Source of the DNA: Halostella salina
Lineage (GTDB): Archaea; Halobacteriota; Halobacteria; Halobacteriales; Natronoarchaeaceae
Reading direction: 5' to 3'
Assembly: GCF_003675855.1 (NCBI RefSeq)
Contig: NZ_RCIH01000009.1
Location: 1 to 64,000 of the forward strand
DNA: 64,000 nt
The translations under genes and the position numbers were made by a program. Each line of letters opens with the position of its first letter. The first letter of the stretch is position 1. This document shows positions 24,301 to 32,627 of the stretch, piece after piece. The notes below the pieces were generated by a model. It searched no databases. It was not told where the DNA came from and saw only the letters and a program-made list of their open reading frames with translations.

Positions 24301-25649
24301 TCGCCAGCCAGCTCCACTTCGAGGACTTTCGCCGCCGTCAGAATCGGATCCCAGACGGGGCTGAACGGCGGCGCATACGCCAAGTCAGCGTCCCGGAGTT
24401 CAGTCACCGTCATACCGGCCGTGAGCGCCGTCACGACAGTATCGATGCGCTTCGCGCCTTCCCGGCCGACCACGCTCCCGCCCAACAGCTGGCCAGAATC
24501 CCGGTCGGCCACTAGCGTGACCGTAAGCTCCGCACCACCGGGGTAGTAGTGAGCCCGCGTCGGTGCCGATATCGTCACCGAGACGGGGGTGAAGCCGGCC
24601 TCCCGTGCCCGTTCCTCCTCGAGGATCCCAGTTCGGGCGGCACCCAGGTCGAACGCCTTGACGATAGCCGTCCCGGCGATCTCGCCGACCGGCTCCGTAT
24701 CACCGGCGACGGTCTGTCCGATCGCACGGCCAGCACGATTGGCCGTCAGCGCCAAGGGCACGTGGTCCGGCTTGCCAGTCACGACGTGGCGTGCCTCGGC
24801 GCAGTCGCCCGCAGCGTAGATATTCTCGTAGTTCGTCCGACCGTACTGGTCGGTCGCGATCGCCCCGGTTTCCCCAAGCTCGATGCCGACATCCACCGCG
24901 AGGTCGGTGTTCGGTTCGACACCGACGCCGACGATGGCGACGTCGGCGGGATTTGACTCGTCGTCGAGCGTGAGGCGCTCGACCCGCTCGGCACCTTCAA
25001 AGCCTGACACGGCGGTGTCGAGGTGCAGTTCGACTCCCTGCTCGCGGAGGTGGTCCTCGACGACCTCGGCCACCGCGTCACCGAACGGCTGGAGGACGTG
25101 CGGCAGCATCTCGTAGAGGTGGACGTCGACGCCGCGCGCCGACAGCGCTTCGGCCATCTCGATGCCGACGTAGCCGCCGCCGACGATAGCCGCGGAGTCC
25201 GGCGAGTGTTCGGTGACGTAGTTCTCGATGGCATCGGCCTCATCCATGTTATGGATCGTGAACACCCCATCGAGGCCGAGGCCGTCGAACGGTGGTTCGA
25301 TAGCGCTTGCGCCCGTCGCGACGAGGAGGTGGTCGTAGGGCTGGTCGAACGTTTCGCCGTCACCCTCGACGGTGACGGTTTCACCCTCAGGGTTGATGCC
25401 GACGACCTCGTGACCTATCCGGAGATCGATATCGCGCTTCTCACGGAACTCTTCGGGCGTCACGGCGACGAGGTCCTCCAGGTCGTCGACCTCGCCCTTG
25501 ACGTAGTAGGGCATCCCGCAGGCGGCGTAGGACACCCACTCGCCTTTCTCGAAGACGACGACGTCCAGCTCCGGGTTTGCACGCTTGGCTTTGCTTGCGG
25601 CGCTCATTCCCGCAGCGTCACCACCGATGACCACGAACGTGTCGCTCAT
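24297..25649 (-). CDS. CoA-disulfide/persulfide reductase-like flavoprotein
   Basis: 450 residues. FAD motif VVIGGDAAGMSAASKA at the N-terminus, active-site Cys44 in SYAACGMPYY as in CoA-disulfide reductases and NADH-dependent persulfide reductases, NAD motif AIVGGGYVGIEMAEAL (about 158-173), FAD site IYAAGDCAEARH, and a C-terminal dimerisation domain. The extra rhodanese domain of the NPSR subfamily is absent. Likely reduces low-molecular-weight disulfides, polysulfide or persulfide with NAD(P)H. ATG 25649 is 30 bp from the TATA-like box of site 8. Operon with an M20 peptidase. Confidence 0.88.
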   Translation of the reverse strand: MSDTFVVIGGDAAGMSAASKAKRANPELDVVVFEKGEWVSYAACGMPYYVKGEVDDLEDLVAVTPEEFREKRDIDLRIGHEVVGINPEGETVTVEGDGETFDQPYDHLLVATGASAIEPPFDGLGLDGVFTIHNMDEADAIENYVTEHSPDSAAIVGGGYVGIEMAEALSARGVDVHLYEMLPHVLQPFGDAVAEVVEDHLREQGVELHLDTAVSGFEGAERVERLTLDDESNPADVAIVGVGVEPNTDLAVDVGIELGETGAIATDQYGRTNYENIYAAGDCAEARHVVTGKPDHVPLALTANRAGRAIGQTVAGDTEPVGEIAGTAIVKAFDLGAARTGILEEERAREAGFTPVSVTISAPTRAHYYPGGAELTVTLVADRDSGQLLGGSVVGREGAKRIDTVVTALTAGMTVTELRDADLAYAPPFSPVWDPILTAAKVLEVELAGE

Positions 25650-25674
25650 ATCTGAGAGTTGGTACGGGAGAGTC

Positions 25675-25702
25675 AAAAGTATTTTGTAGTTTTTACAATA
25701 TT
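25675..25702 (-). promoter_or_regulatory. Promoter with partial island operator (site 8)
   Basis: Minus strand: AATATTGT (25695-25702), AAAAACTAC, then AAAATACTTTT (25675-25685) as TATA. Only the left half of the dyad is conserved, so this is a weaker copy than sites 2, 3, 5, 6 and 9. Confidence 0.45.
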
Positions 25703-25914
25703 ACTACATACTCATTCCTAGCTCAAAACGGCCTTACTTGGAGAGTGGTGGAAGGAGGCATCGGAGGCTGGAGTGGTCAAGCAGTACAGCGGTCACTCAT
25801 CAGGAACGCTCATACGACGGCGATCAGCAGGTGGCCGACGAGCGTCAGCAAGCCAACGAGTGAGTCGTCCGGATGGCGTCCATCCGCGTCAACAATCCCA
25901 TCAACAACAAGGAC

Positions 25915-26328
25915 TCACGCGTGCGTTTCGATCACTGAACGAAGCTGTGCTTCGTCCTGCATTCCGACGAGCCGTTCCGCTGGCTGACCGTCAGCGAACA
26001 GGAGAAGGGTCGGGACGCCCTGAACACCGTACTCGGCGGCGAGTTGCCGGTTCGTGTCGATATCGATTTTCGCCACGGTCGCACTAGTCTCGGCCGCGAT
26101 CGTTTCGATGACTGGTTCGAGCATCTGACACGGGCCACACCAATCGGCATAGAAGTCGGCTAGTACGGTGTCGTACTCAGCGACAGTATCGGATAGCTCG
26201 GTGTTGCCGTTGATATGAATGGGTCCAGACGGACTCTCCGAGGTGGACTTCTCAGCACTATCCGGTTCAGTTCGATTTCGAAGCTCCGCCAATTTCTGTC
26301 GTCGGATCTCCTCGATATCTTCAGCCAT
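25915..26328 (-). CDS. Thioredoxin (WCGPC) with N-terminal helix
   Basis: 137 residues. Residues 1-18 (MAEDIEEIRRQKLAELRN) form a charged helix, followed by a linker and a thioredoxin domain with DWCGPC (Cys64, Cys67) and GVPTLLLF. The GPIHINGNTELSDTV part resembles PLHINGQSQLDEVV of the trxA at 4045, so this is a close paralogue. ATG 26328 is about 30 bp from CTTATGTATTTTG. Monocistronic. Confidence 0.92.
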   Translation of the reverse strand: MAEDIEEIRRQKLAELRNRTEPDSAEKSTSESPSGPIHINGNTELSDTVAEYDTVLADFYADWCGPCQMLEPVIETIAAETSATVAKIDIDTNRQLAAEYGVQGVPTLLLFADGQPAERLVGMQDEAQLRSVIETHA

Positions 26329-26352
26329 TAGGTACCCGTTCGAACCGAATCG

Positions 26353-26385
26353 ACTTATGTATTTTGTATTAATCGCACAATACTA
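26353..26385 (-). promoter_or_regulatory. Operator plus TATA for thioredoxin (site 9)
   Basis: Minus strand: TAGTATTGTGCGA (26373-26385), TTAATA, then CAAAATACATAAG (26353-26365). The operator lies inside the last codons of the adjacent regulator gene, which ends at 26369 on the same strand. Confidence 0.65.
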
Positions 26386-26833
26386 CCCCACCAGAGAGCT
26401 GAACTAACGGGTGATAGGGACAGGACTGCAGCGGCTGGTTCTCTCGGTTCTCAGAGTCCGGTCTATATCGATCTTCGAACTCCTGAATAAGCAGTCCGAT
26501 GGCCGTATACCAATCGTTGAGCAATCGCTGGATGTCGTGTACAACTTCCTCGGATGTCCGCGAACGATACACGTAGTAGTACCCTCCATGATCGTAGTTT
26601 ACTTGCTCCAAAACTACCACGCCGGCCTCAAGGAGCCGAGAAATCGAACGATACGCAGTCGAGGGTTCACAATCCATTCGTTCTGCGACGTCGTCGCCGG
26701 TGAAACCCTCCTCTACCTGTTGTAGCAGCTGAAAGACCATCTGATCCCGATCGTTGAGCCCGTGAATGCAACCCGGGAGGTCGAGGCACCCCAGGTCGCG
26801 CTCTAGGTCCTCACGCATTGACGTGACCACCAT
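26369..26833 (-). CDS. Cys-pair HTH transcription regulator, TrmB-like
   Basis: 154 residues, paralogue of the regulator at 4559-4963: N-terminal CX5C (Cys16, Cys22) followed by IHGLNDRD, winged HTH (FTGDDVAERMDCEPSTAYRS, then YDHGGYYYVY) and a C-terminal helix LLNDWYTAIGLLIQEFEDRY. Unlike the other copy it has Cys56 in the recognition region and a longer tail with two more cysteines. ATG 26833 gives leaderless spacing of 29 bp from GATTAAAGC; MREDLER at 26818 is the alternative. Its own promoter carries the island dyad (26874-26889), suggesting autoregulation. Confidence 0.8.
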   Translation of the reverse strand: MVVTSMREDLERDLGCLDLPGCIHGLNDRDQMVFQLLQQVEEGFTGDDVAERMDCEPSTAYRSISRLLEAGVVVLEQVNYDHGGYYYVYRSRTSEEVVHDIQRLLNDWYTAIGLLIQEFEDRYRPDSENRENQPLQSCPYHPLVQLSGGVVLCD

Positions 26834-26857
26834 GTCCGAAGATAGGGTGACAGAGAC

Positions 26858-26889
26858 GATTAAAGCTGTTCCTGAATACTACAATACTC
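26858..26889 (-). promoter_or_regulatory. Operator plus TATA for the regulator (site 10)
   Basis: GAGTATTGTAGTATTC on the minus strand (26874-26889), a near-palindrome, then AGGAACA and GCTTTAATC (26858-26866) as TATA. It places the shared motif at the promoter of a candidate regulator of the island. Confidence 0.6.
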
Positions 26890-26993
26890 CGTTGGCCGAG
26901 CAGGTACCAGATCGATTCATTTCCAATGAAGATACGCTTTTGCGGGAGAATACCCGAAGAGACTTTGTTCTAAAGACCCAAGATAATACACGA

Positions 26994-27434
26994 ATGACGC
27001 TCCCAATCGACCCGACCCAGATCGATCCGGCGGACATCGGCGAAGAACAGGCGACCCTCGAGATGAGCCACGAGGACGCGATCGAACACGTCCGGGACGT
27101 GTTCACGGACGCCGGGTTCGGCGTCCCCGTCGAGTTCTCGCCCTCCGAGATGCTCAACGAGAAGGTCGACGCGGGCCGCGACCCCTACTACGTGCTCGGT
27201 GCGTGCAACCCCGAGGTAGCCGACCGCGCGCTCGACGCGACCGACAACAAACTCGGTGCGCTCATGGCCTGCAACGTCGTTATCTGGGAGCAGGAACCCG
27301 GCAAACAGGTCGTCTATCACGTCTCCATCATGCGCATCGCCCGCCTCGTCGGGATGGCGCCGGACAACGAGGAGATGGCAGACATCGTCGCCGACACCGG
27401 CGAACTCGTCGACGAAGCGTTCGCGAACCTCTAA
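26994..27434 (+). CDS. DUF302 protein
   Basis: 146 residues with the DUF302 core: AIEHVRDVFTDAGFGVPVEF, YYVLGACNPEVADRAL and GALMACNVVIWE, including two conserved Cys. DUF302 proteins are small soluble proteins often found with sulfur or thiol genes; the activity is unknown. An in-frame ATG at 26832 would add 54 residues, but that stretch is AT-richer, unlike the family, and covers the promoter of the divergent regulator, so ATG 26994 (MTLPIDPTQI) is chosen. The stop is one base before the methyltransferase start. Confidence 0.85.
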   Translation: MTLPIDPTQIDPADIGEEQATLEMSHEDAIEHVRDVFTDAGFGVPVEFSPSEMLNEKVDAGRDPYYVLGACNPEVADRALDATDNKLGALMACNVVIWEQEPGKQVVYHVSIMRIARLVGMAPDNEEMADIVADTGELVDEAFANL

Positions 27435-27435
27435 C

Positions 27436-27996
27436 ATGGGATATCACACGTTCGACGCCGACCGCGCCGACAAACTTGAGGACGCACAGCGACGCTACCG
27501 CTTCCTCTCGACGGAAGAACTTCTCTGGGCACTGTCAACAGATGGCGACGAGACGGTCGCAGATCTCGGCAGCGGGACCGGGTTCTACACCGACGACGTC
27601 GCACCAGCTGTCGACCACGTGCACGCCGTCGACATCCAGGAGACGATGCACGATTACTACCGGGAGAAAGGCGTCCCCGAGAACGTCGACCTCGTGACGA
27701 GTGGCGTCGATGATCTCCCGCTCGATACGAACAGCCTCGACGCCGCATTCTCGACGATGACATACCACGAGTTCGCTGGGGAAGAGGCGCTGGACGAGAT
27801 CACCCGCGTGCTAACGGACGTCGGTCGATTGATTATCGTCGATTGGGCGGCAACGGGGAGCGGAGACCACGGGCCTCCACTTGATGAACGATTCAGTGGT
27901 GCGGAAACGGCGAACGACCTCCGCGAAGCTGGATTTCACATCGAGCATACTGCCGTCCGGACGGAGACGTTCCTCCTTATCGGCGAGCTCAGATAG
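27436..27996 (+). CDS. Class I SAM-dependent methyltransferase
   Basis: 186 residues. Motif I is VADLGSGTGFYTDDVAPA, followed by VHAVDIQETMHDYYRE and LVTSGVDDLPL, and by MTYHEF and VGRLIIVDWAAT in the expected order. Methyl acceptor unknown. It is directly downstream of the DUF302 gene, so both form an operon. The other SAM methyltransferase of the island (22142-22735) is also second in an operon after a small accessory protein. Confidence 0.85.
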   Translation: MGYHTFDADRADKLEDAQRRYRFLSTEELLWALSTDGDETVADLGSGTGFYTDDVAPAVDHVHAVDIQETMHDYYREKGVPENVDLVTSGVDDLPLDTNSLDAAFSTMTYHEFAGEEALDEITRVLTDVGRLIIVDWAATGSGDHGPPLDERFSGAETANDLREAGFHIEHTAVRTETFLLIGELR

Positions 27997-28000
27997 AGGA

Positions 28001-28804
28001 CTACGCCCGTTTTCGGAGGATTCCTCGTACGAACGGCCGGATCGGTGTTACGCCGAAATGCATACGTTCAAGCTCAACGATATCGAACGTCGAATCAGCT
28101 GCGATTCGCTTGCTACCACTCTTCTGCAGGCGTTGTTTGGAGGTGAAGTAGGTTTTGCGGAGCCGACGAACGGTCTTGCCGTCGTCGGTCCACAGTTCGT
28201 GGCGAACAGGAGAACCGTGCTTTTCGCGGTGACACACCGTGACGAAACTCGCTTCCCCGATGTCCACGCCGATGGGCGTTTGCTCGTTGGTGGACGCCTC
28301 AGATTTGTCCTCCACTTCGCGGGTAGCGGTGACGAGGAGATACCACGTTCCGGCCCGCTCGAACAGCCGACTTTCACCCCATTTCAGCACCGCCTGCGTA
28401 CACCGCTTCGAGCCATTCCCGCTGGTCGGGATTGATATGTACCAGTATGCAGATGTGGTAATCCTCGTGGTGCGGGATTTTGACGTACCACTCGATAGCG
28501 TTCTGTGGCTGGTGATCGAGTTGTAGTCCCTCGTTAGTGAACCGTCCCGGGCGATCATCGTGCAACTCGTCGGCGTCGTAGCTGTTGTGGAGTTGTGGGA
28601 CGTACTTCTTGATGGCATTTTTCGCGTAGGCGCTCAGGTCGTACTCGACGACCACGTCGTTGGCCGCTACCTCTGTGTCACAGCCAGCGGCGAAGGCGGC
28701 CTGAAGCGCCGGCTGGTACGTGTCCCGCGTCTCTCGAATTTCTGACGCTTGTGGACGTTCGGGTCCACAAGTTTCAGTTCGAGCGTTTTTGTGATCTCGC
28801 CCAT
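28001..28804 (-). pseudogene. Decayed IS200/IS605-type TnpB (OrfB) gene
   Basis: The start MGEITKTLELKLVDPNVHKR at 28804 is typical of haloarchaeal TnpB (RNA-guided nuclease of IS605/IS1341 elements). The frame then shifts: a lost A after KRQK, and a second shift near 28375 between the EWLEAVYAG part and the WGESRLFERAGTWYLLV part. GVDIGEASFVTVC is the RuvC-I region with its Asp. The protein then breaks off after about 260 codons, so the later RuvC motifs and zinc finger are missing. No TnpA is present. It is a dead remnant between a methyltransferase and a potassium/amino-acid transport pair. Confidence 0.85.
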
Positions 28805-28950
28805 CGTCGCCCTACTTAATCACTCTCTTGTGAGAATCACATGTTTCAGCCATTCGGGGTGGAAGTAAAACGGTGAGAAGTCCGGCACTGCAATGGAACA
28901 GTAGACAGTCTCATTCTGCCCGCCTGTTGGCCTCTCGGTTCCTGCTGGCG

Positions 28951-29035
28951 TGGCCTTGTTGAAACCTTTTGTGGGTGATATGTTTCAGCGGGGTGCTGCA
29001 TACAGAACGCATATTCAGCAGTCGGAACAAGTGTT
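28951..29035 (+). mobile_element. Possible solo insertion-sequence end
   Basis: The order TTGTTGAAACC, about 27 nt, TGCTGCATACAG is matched at 58305-58360 by CTGTTTGAACC, 28 nt, TGCTGAATACAG. No transposase lies beside either copy. The tract TGCTGCATAC...ATATTCAGCA (29000-29023) is also a short inverted repeat. It may be a leftover end of a haloarchaeal IS. Confidence 0.35.
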
Positions 29036-29072
29036 TGCTGACAAACTCCGCCGCCTGAAACGGAGACAATGA

Positions 29073-29726
29073 CTACCCTCGCATCAGATTCATCACTTCG
29101 TCGGCGACATCTGGTTCAACAGCGACGACGTAGCGACTGCCGGGTGTCAGAGTCGTGTCGGATCGAGCGATTCGGTTGCCATCGTCGTCGGAGACAATCA
29201 GTGTCCCCGCGGGAAAACGCACGTCAGCCAGTTTTTTTCCAGCGGCCGGCGCTCCCTCCGCGACTCGGACGAGCAGAATATCTAGGTTGCCCGTTACGTC
29301 TGCCAGCGTCTGCACGTCGCTGCCGAGAATCTCGTTTGCCGCCACCCGGGCACCGGCCCGCTCGGGGAACAACACCGCGTCCACGAGCCGAGTGTAGGAC
29401 TCTCCGGCCACGCGGTCGATACGTGCCACCGTCCGGATTTCAGGTGACAACTCCCGGGCAGCCAGACAGACCGCGAGGTTCAACCCGGTTTCACCCGTGA
29501 GCGCTGCGATCACGTTGGCTTGTTCGATGCCGGCCTGTTCGATGATGTCGGGGTTAGTCGCATCGCCCTGGATGACCGTCGCAATCCACTCGTCAGCTAT
29601 CTCTGAGACAACCCTGTCGTCCTGTTCGATGATCGTTACGTCGTGCCCGAGGTCGGCGAGTCTCTCCGCTGTCTGGAAGCCGACGCGCCCGCCACCCGCG
29701 ATGAGTATGTCGTAATTGCTGGTCAT
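29073..29726 (-). CDS. TrkA-type NAD-binding regulatory protein (RCK)
   Basis: 217 residues. N-terminal RCK_N Rossmann domain (ILIAGGGRVGFQTAERL, then VTIIEQDD and VIQGDATNPDII) and C-terminal RCK_C domain from about residue 130. Such proteins gate K+ or amino-acid transporters by binding NAD(H) or nucleotides. It follows the APC permease by four bases, so it probably regulates that permease and not a Trk channel. The start MTSNYD at 29726 was chosen over 29741, which overlaps the permease stop. Confidence 0.9.
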   Translation of the reverse strand: MTSNYDILIAGGGRVGFQTAERLADLGHDVTIIEQDDRVVSEIADEWIATVIQGDATNPDIIEQAGIEQANVIAALTGETGLNLAVCLAARELSPEIRTVARIDRVAGESYTRLVDAVLFPERAGARVAANEILGSDVQTLADVTGNLDILLVRVAEGAPAAGKKLADVRFPAGTLIVSDDDGNRIARSDTTLTPGSRYVVAVEPDVADEVMNLMRG

Positions 29727-29730
29727 GTGT

Positions 29731-31185
29731 TTAGTCTTCACCCGACAGTGATATTTCCGTGTTACTCTCGATTGGTCCGCGGTCCGGTTGCGCTTTCAGA
29801 CGGTCGAGCGCAACGTACACGAGGCCGCCAAGCAGGATCCACGCGGCGCTGAGGACGAGCGCCAGCGGATCAGTCCGCATAAGATATTCCACGAGCACCC
29901 CGGCCAGAAGCAGGTTCAGCGCGATACCGAGCAATGCCGGAACCGGGTAATAGGGCATCTTGTAGGGGCGGTTCATATTCGGTCGCTCCCGCCGGAGCCG
30001 AATCACGGCGACGTTGACGATGATGAACGAGAGCAGAAAGAACAGGCTCGCCATGTTTCCGGCACTCTGTGTCGGCAGTGCCACTGACCCGAGCATCACG
30101 ACTGCGCTGGTGAGGATTGCCACGAACGGGGTTCCGTATCGGTGGTGAATCTGGCCGAAGGAAGGCAGCAACTGTCCTTCACGGCCCATTGAGAACGCTA
30201 CCCGCGAGGAGGCGATCACGACCGCGTTTAGGGCTGTCAGCGTCGAGAAGACCGCCCCGAAGACGATGATTGCCCCGCCGTTCTGGATGATCGGCAGTCC
30301 GGTCGGCATGAACGATGTCGCCGCCGCGGCGATCCCTGCCTCGCCGGCGTCGGCGAGGCCCTCCGCCCCGAGCGTGCCGACGGCGACGGTGACGACCGCC
30401 AGATAGACGATGACGGTCGCAAGCAGACTCACGAAGATCGCTTTCGGGATGTTCTCACGGGGGTTCTCGACTTCCTCGGTGACGGTCGTGATGAGGTCGT
30501 ATCCCTCAAAGGCGATGAACGTCAACCCCATGGCTGGCAGGAGTGCGGTCGCACCCGCACCTTCTGAGAACAGCGGCTGGAACTCGGCCCCGGAAAACAT
30601 CGGGGAGGCAAGACCGAAGCCGACAAACACAACGAGGATACTCACTTTGATGATGGTGAAGACCGTCTCAGCGCTGCCACTGGCAGCCGTCGAGACGGCG
30701 TTGAGCGCAACGAGACCGAGAACGGCGACGAACGCCAATAGTAACGCAAGTGGCACGCCCACGTCAACGACCGGTATCACGACAGCACCTACTTCGTCAG
30801 GCGGCGGAACAACTCCATAGACGTGCAACAGTTCTAGAAAGTTCGGTGCAAAGCCAAGCGCGTAGAGCCCCCCCGCGATCATGTAGGCGAACCAGAGCAT
30901 CCAGCCCATGATGAACGAGGAAAGATCCGCAAAGATCTCCCTAACGAAGGCGTATCCGCCACCGCTTTTCGGGATCGAGGCGGCTAGTTCCGCATACGAA
31001 AGGCCGGTGAATGCGGTCACAACGCCGTTCAGCGCGAAGACGAGGATCGCAGCCGGGCCAGCGATTTCGGCGGCCAGCCCCGTCAGCACGAAGATCCCGG
31101 CTCCGATCATCGCGCCCATTCCGATCATCGTGGCGTCGAGCAACCCGAGTTCGGCTTCCGGGGATCGGGTCTGGTTCTCACTCAT
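29731..31185 (-). CDS. APC-family amino acid/cation permease
   Basis: 484 residues, 12 hydrophobic helices. N-terminal GLLDATMIGMGAMIGAGIFV is the APC substrate-site motif, with GYAFVREIF and FIAFEGYDLITTVTEEVENP further on. The last 30 residues are hydrophilic. It is paired with a TrkA-type regulator, an arrangement common in haloarchaea. Cargo could be an amino acid (including cystine) or K+; not determinable. ATG 31185 (MSENQT) is preferred over 31194. Confidence 0.88.
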   Translation of the reverse strand: MSENQTRSPEAELGLLDATMIGMGAMIGAGIFVLTGLAAEIAGPAAILVFALNGVVTAFTGLSYAELAASIPKSGGGYAFVREIFADLSSFIMGWMLWFAYMIAGGLYALGFAPNFLELLHVYGVVPPPDEVGAVVIPVVDVGVPLALLLAFVAVLGLVALNAVSTAASGSAETVFTIIKVSILVVFVGFGLASPMFSGAEFQPLFSEGAGATALLPAMGLTFIAFEGYDLITTVTEEVENPRENIPKAIFVSLLATVIVYLAVVTVAVGTLGAEGLADAGEAGIAAAATSFMPTGLPIIQNGGAIIVFGAVFSTLTALNAVVIASSRVAFSMGREGQLLPSFGQIHHRYGTPFVAILTSAVVMLGSVALPTQSAGNMASLFFLLSFIIVNVAVIRLRRERPNMNRPYKMPYYPVPALLGIALNLLLAGVLVEYLMRTDPLALVLSAAWILLGGLVYVALDRLKAQPDRGPIESNTEISLSGED

Positions 31186-31194
31186 TACTCGCAC

Positions 31195-31669
31195 TCACCA
31201 TTTCGCCCGTCGTGCATAGTGTGGTGCGGTATTTTGGTTACTTATTTATCAACCGGGGTGAGTTCTTTGATATCGGGAATCATACCGGTATTTGATACTG
31301 ATATCTCTGCGCGGTGCTGGTCGAATCCAGTAGTCTCCTACGAGAACTCTCTGCTGAACTGATCCTCTGTATCTCGCACGCCGAATGTGTCATCATCTGA
31401 GGGTTTCAACACCGAGCGCATCGTACGTCTTATATTAATCTTGGCGCAATGCCTCTCAGCGGCTGCGTGATTGAACATCACGTTCGGGGAGAAACTTGAA
31501 AAGTTCCTTCCGGTCAGGACGAAACCCACAGTCTCACGGTAGATTTATACACTAGTTTCCACTCCTGTCGTAACTTCATCCCCGTACCAAGTCCCACAAG
31601 CTACTTTTTCGTCCCAAACCACCGATACTGCAAGACGGTCCCCATAATTTCAGGTATACCTGGAACTGT
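31195..31669. other. Intergenic region, possible gene remnant
   Basis: 475 bp. AT-rich DNA at 31220-31300 would hold the permease promoter. A short minus-strand frame (31338-31529) contains NHAAAERHCAKINIR, which looks like real protein rather than noise, but it has no family I can name and is probably a remnant. Nothing else was seen. Confidence 0.4.
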
Positions 31670-32008
31670 ATGCGAAAGATGAGTGATCCAGACAAGATCG
31701 ACCAAGTCAGTACTGAAGATGTCGAGTTTACCGAGGCCACACTAGGATACGCGATTCTCGTATATGGGACATACGTCGGTGCAATCGAAGGCTTTCCCGG
31801 GAAGCTTGAGCATATTGAGGTAGAACCCCACTGGGAAGGGAAAGGGATTGCACGAACTGCACTTCAGGAGTTTATATCTCTCAGCCAGGATCACGGCATT
31901 TCGGAAGTGACGGTGAATAATGCCGTACATCCGGCTATGGAACATATCCTCAATACAGAGGGATTCGAGGAGACCTCAGATGATGTTGGCTGGAAGATAG
32001 AAATCTGA
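31670..32008 (+). CDS. GNAT-family N-acetyltransferase-like protein
   Basis: 112 residues, short for GNAT (usually 140-180). The acetyl-CoA loop motif appears as HIEVEPHWEGKGIARTAL (about residues 46-63, R/Q-x-x-G-x-G/A form), followed by VNNAVHPAMEHILNTEGFEE, which matches the C-terminal part of the fold. The missing N-terminal strand region makes it a minimal or decayed member. ATG 31670 and 31679 are both possible. Neighbours give no clue to the substrate. DNA is AT-richer than the sulfur island. Confidence 0.7.
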   Translation: MRKMSDPDKIDQVSTEDVEFTEATLGYAILVYGTYVGAIEGFPGKLEHIEVEPHWEGKGIARTALQEFISLSQDHGISEVTVNNAVHPAMEHILNTEGFEETSDDVGWKIEI

Positions 32009-32123
32009 CTCGTGTAAGATACATAGACCAGTTCTTGGGGCCTACGATTATACTTCTCTGTGGGCACCTCTTTTGCAAAGTACAGGGGATTCACTTATCG
32101 GGCCAGGCAGCGTATCGTTCAGT

Positions 32124-32411
32124 ATGCCTGAAGAAGTGCTGTTCAAATCGGAGAGCGACCAAAGTCGAGAAGAGATTGCATCGTACCTCCGGAAAGTCGC
32201 GGACAATCTCGAAAGCGGAGATCCCATCAACCTGAAAACAGGCTCCGAGTCTGTAACACTAAATCCCCCTGCTCGACCAACCTTCGAGGTCAAAGCTGAA
32301 CGCGAAGGTCCGGCTGGCAACATGACTGAACGCAGTATCGAGTTCGAACTCGAATGGGACGAGAACGACGGTGAGGATGGCAGCAAAAGTGGTCAGTTAG
32401 AAATTGAGTAG
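32124..32411 (+). CDS. Amphi-Trp domain protein
   Basis: 95 residues: MPEEVLFKSESDQSREEIAS, YLRKVADNLESGDPINLKTG, then PPARPTFEVKAEREG and an acidic tail. This is the amphi-Trp fold, a small haloarchaeal domain of unknown function. ATG 32124 begins at the family N-terminus. Monocistronic. Confidence 0.8.
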   Translation: MPEEVLFKSESDQSREEIASYLRKVADNLESGDPINLKTGSESVTLNPPARPTFEVKAEREGPAGNMTERSIEFELEWDENDGEDGSKSGQLEIE

Positions 32412-32627
32412 TCACTCCGCCTATCTATCTAACGGGGGATAGCTTGGAACTTGTCGGGGACTCCGTCGTTCCCCGACACTGGTAGAGACAGGATACCCAC
32501 ATACCAGCCCGACACACAAAAATACCATAATATTGTTACGAATCACGTGCGAGACTTAGAGCCAGAAGATGAAGCAGTGATTCAGCAACCAAGCGGAAGG
32601 ACATCACCCTAACGGAGCGGTTCGAAA

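Noticed and set aside
25745-25914. Short frames after the thioredoxin gene, including a hydrophobic stretch SLVGLLTLVGHLLIAVV on the minus strand
   Set aside because: No start codon follows the in-frame TGA of the thioredoxin gene, and the stretch is too short to judge. It may be a remnant.
26832-26993. In-frame N-terminal extension of the DUF302 gene
   Set aside because: Does not match the family, is AT-richer, and overlaps the promoter and operator of the divergent regulator.
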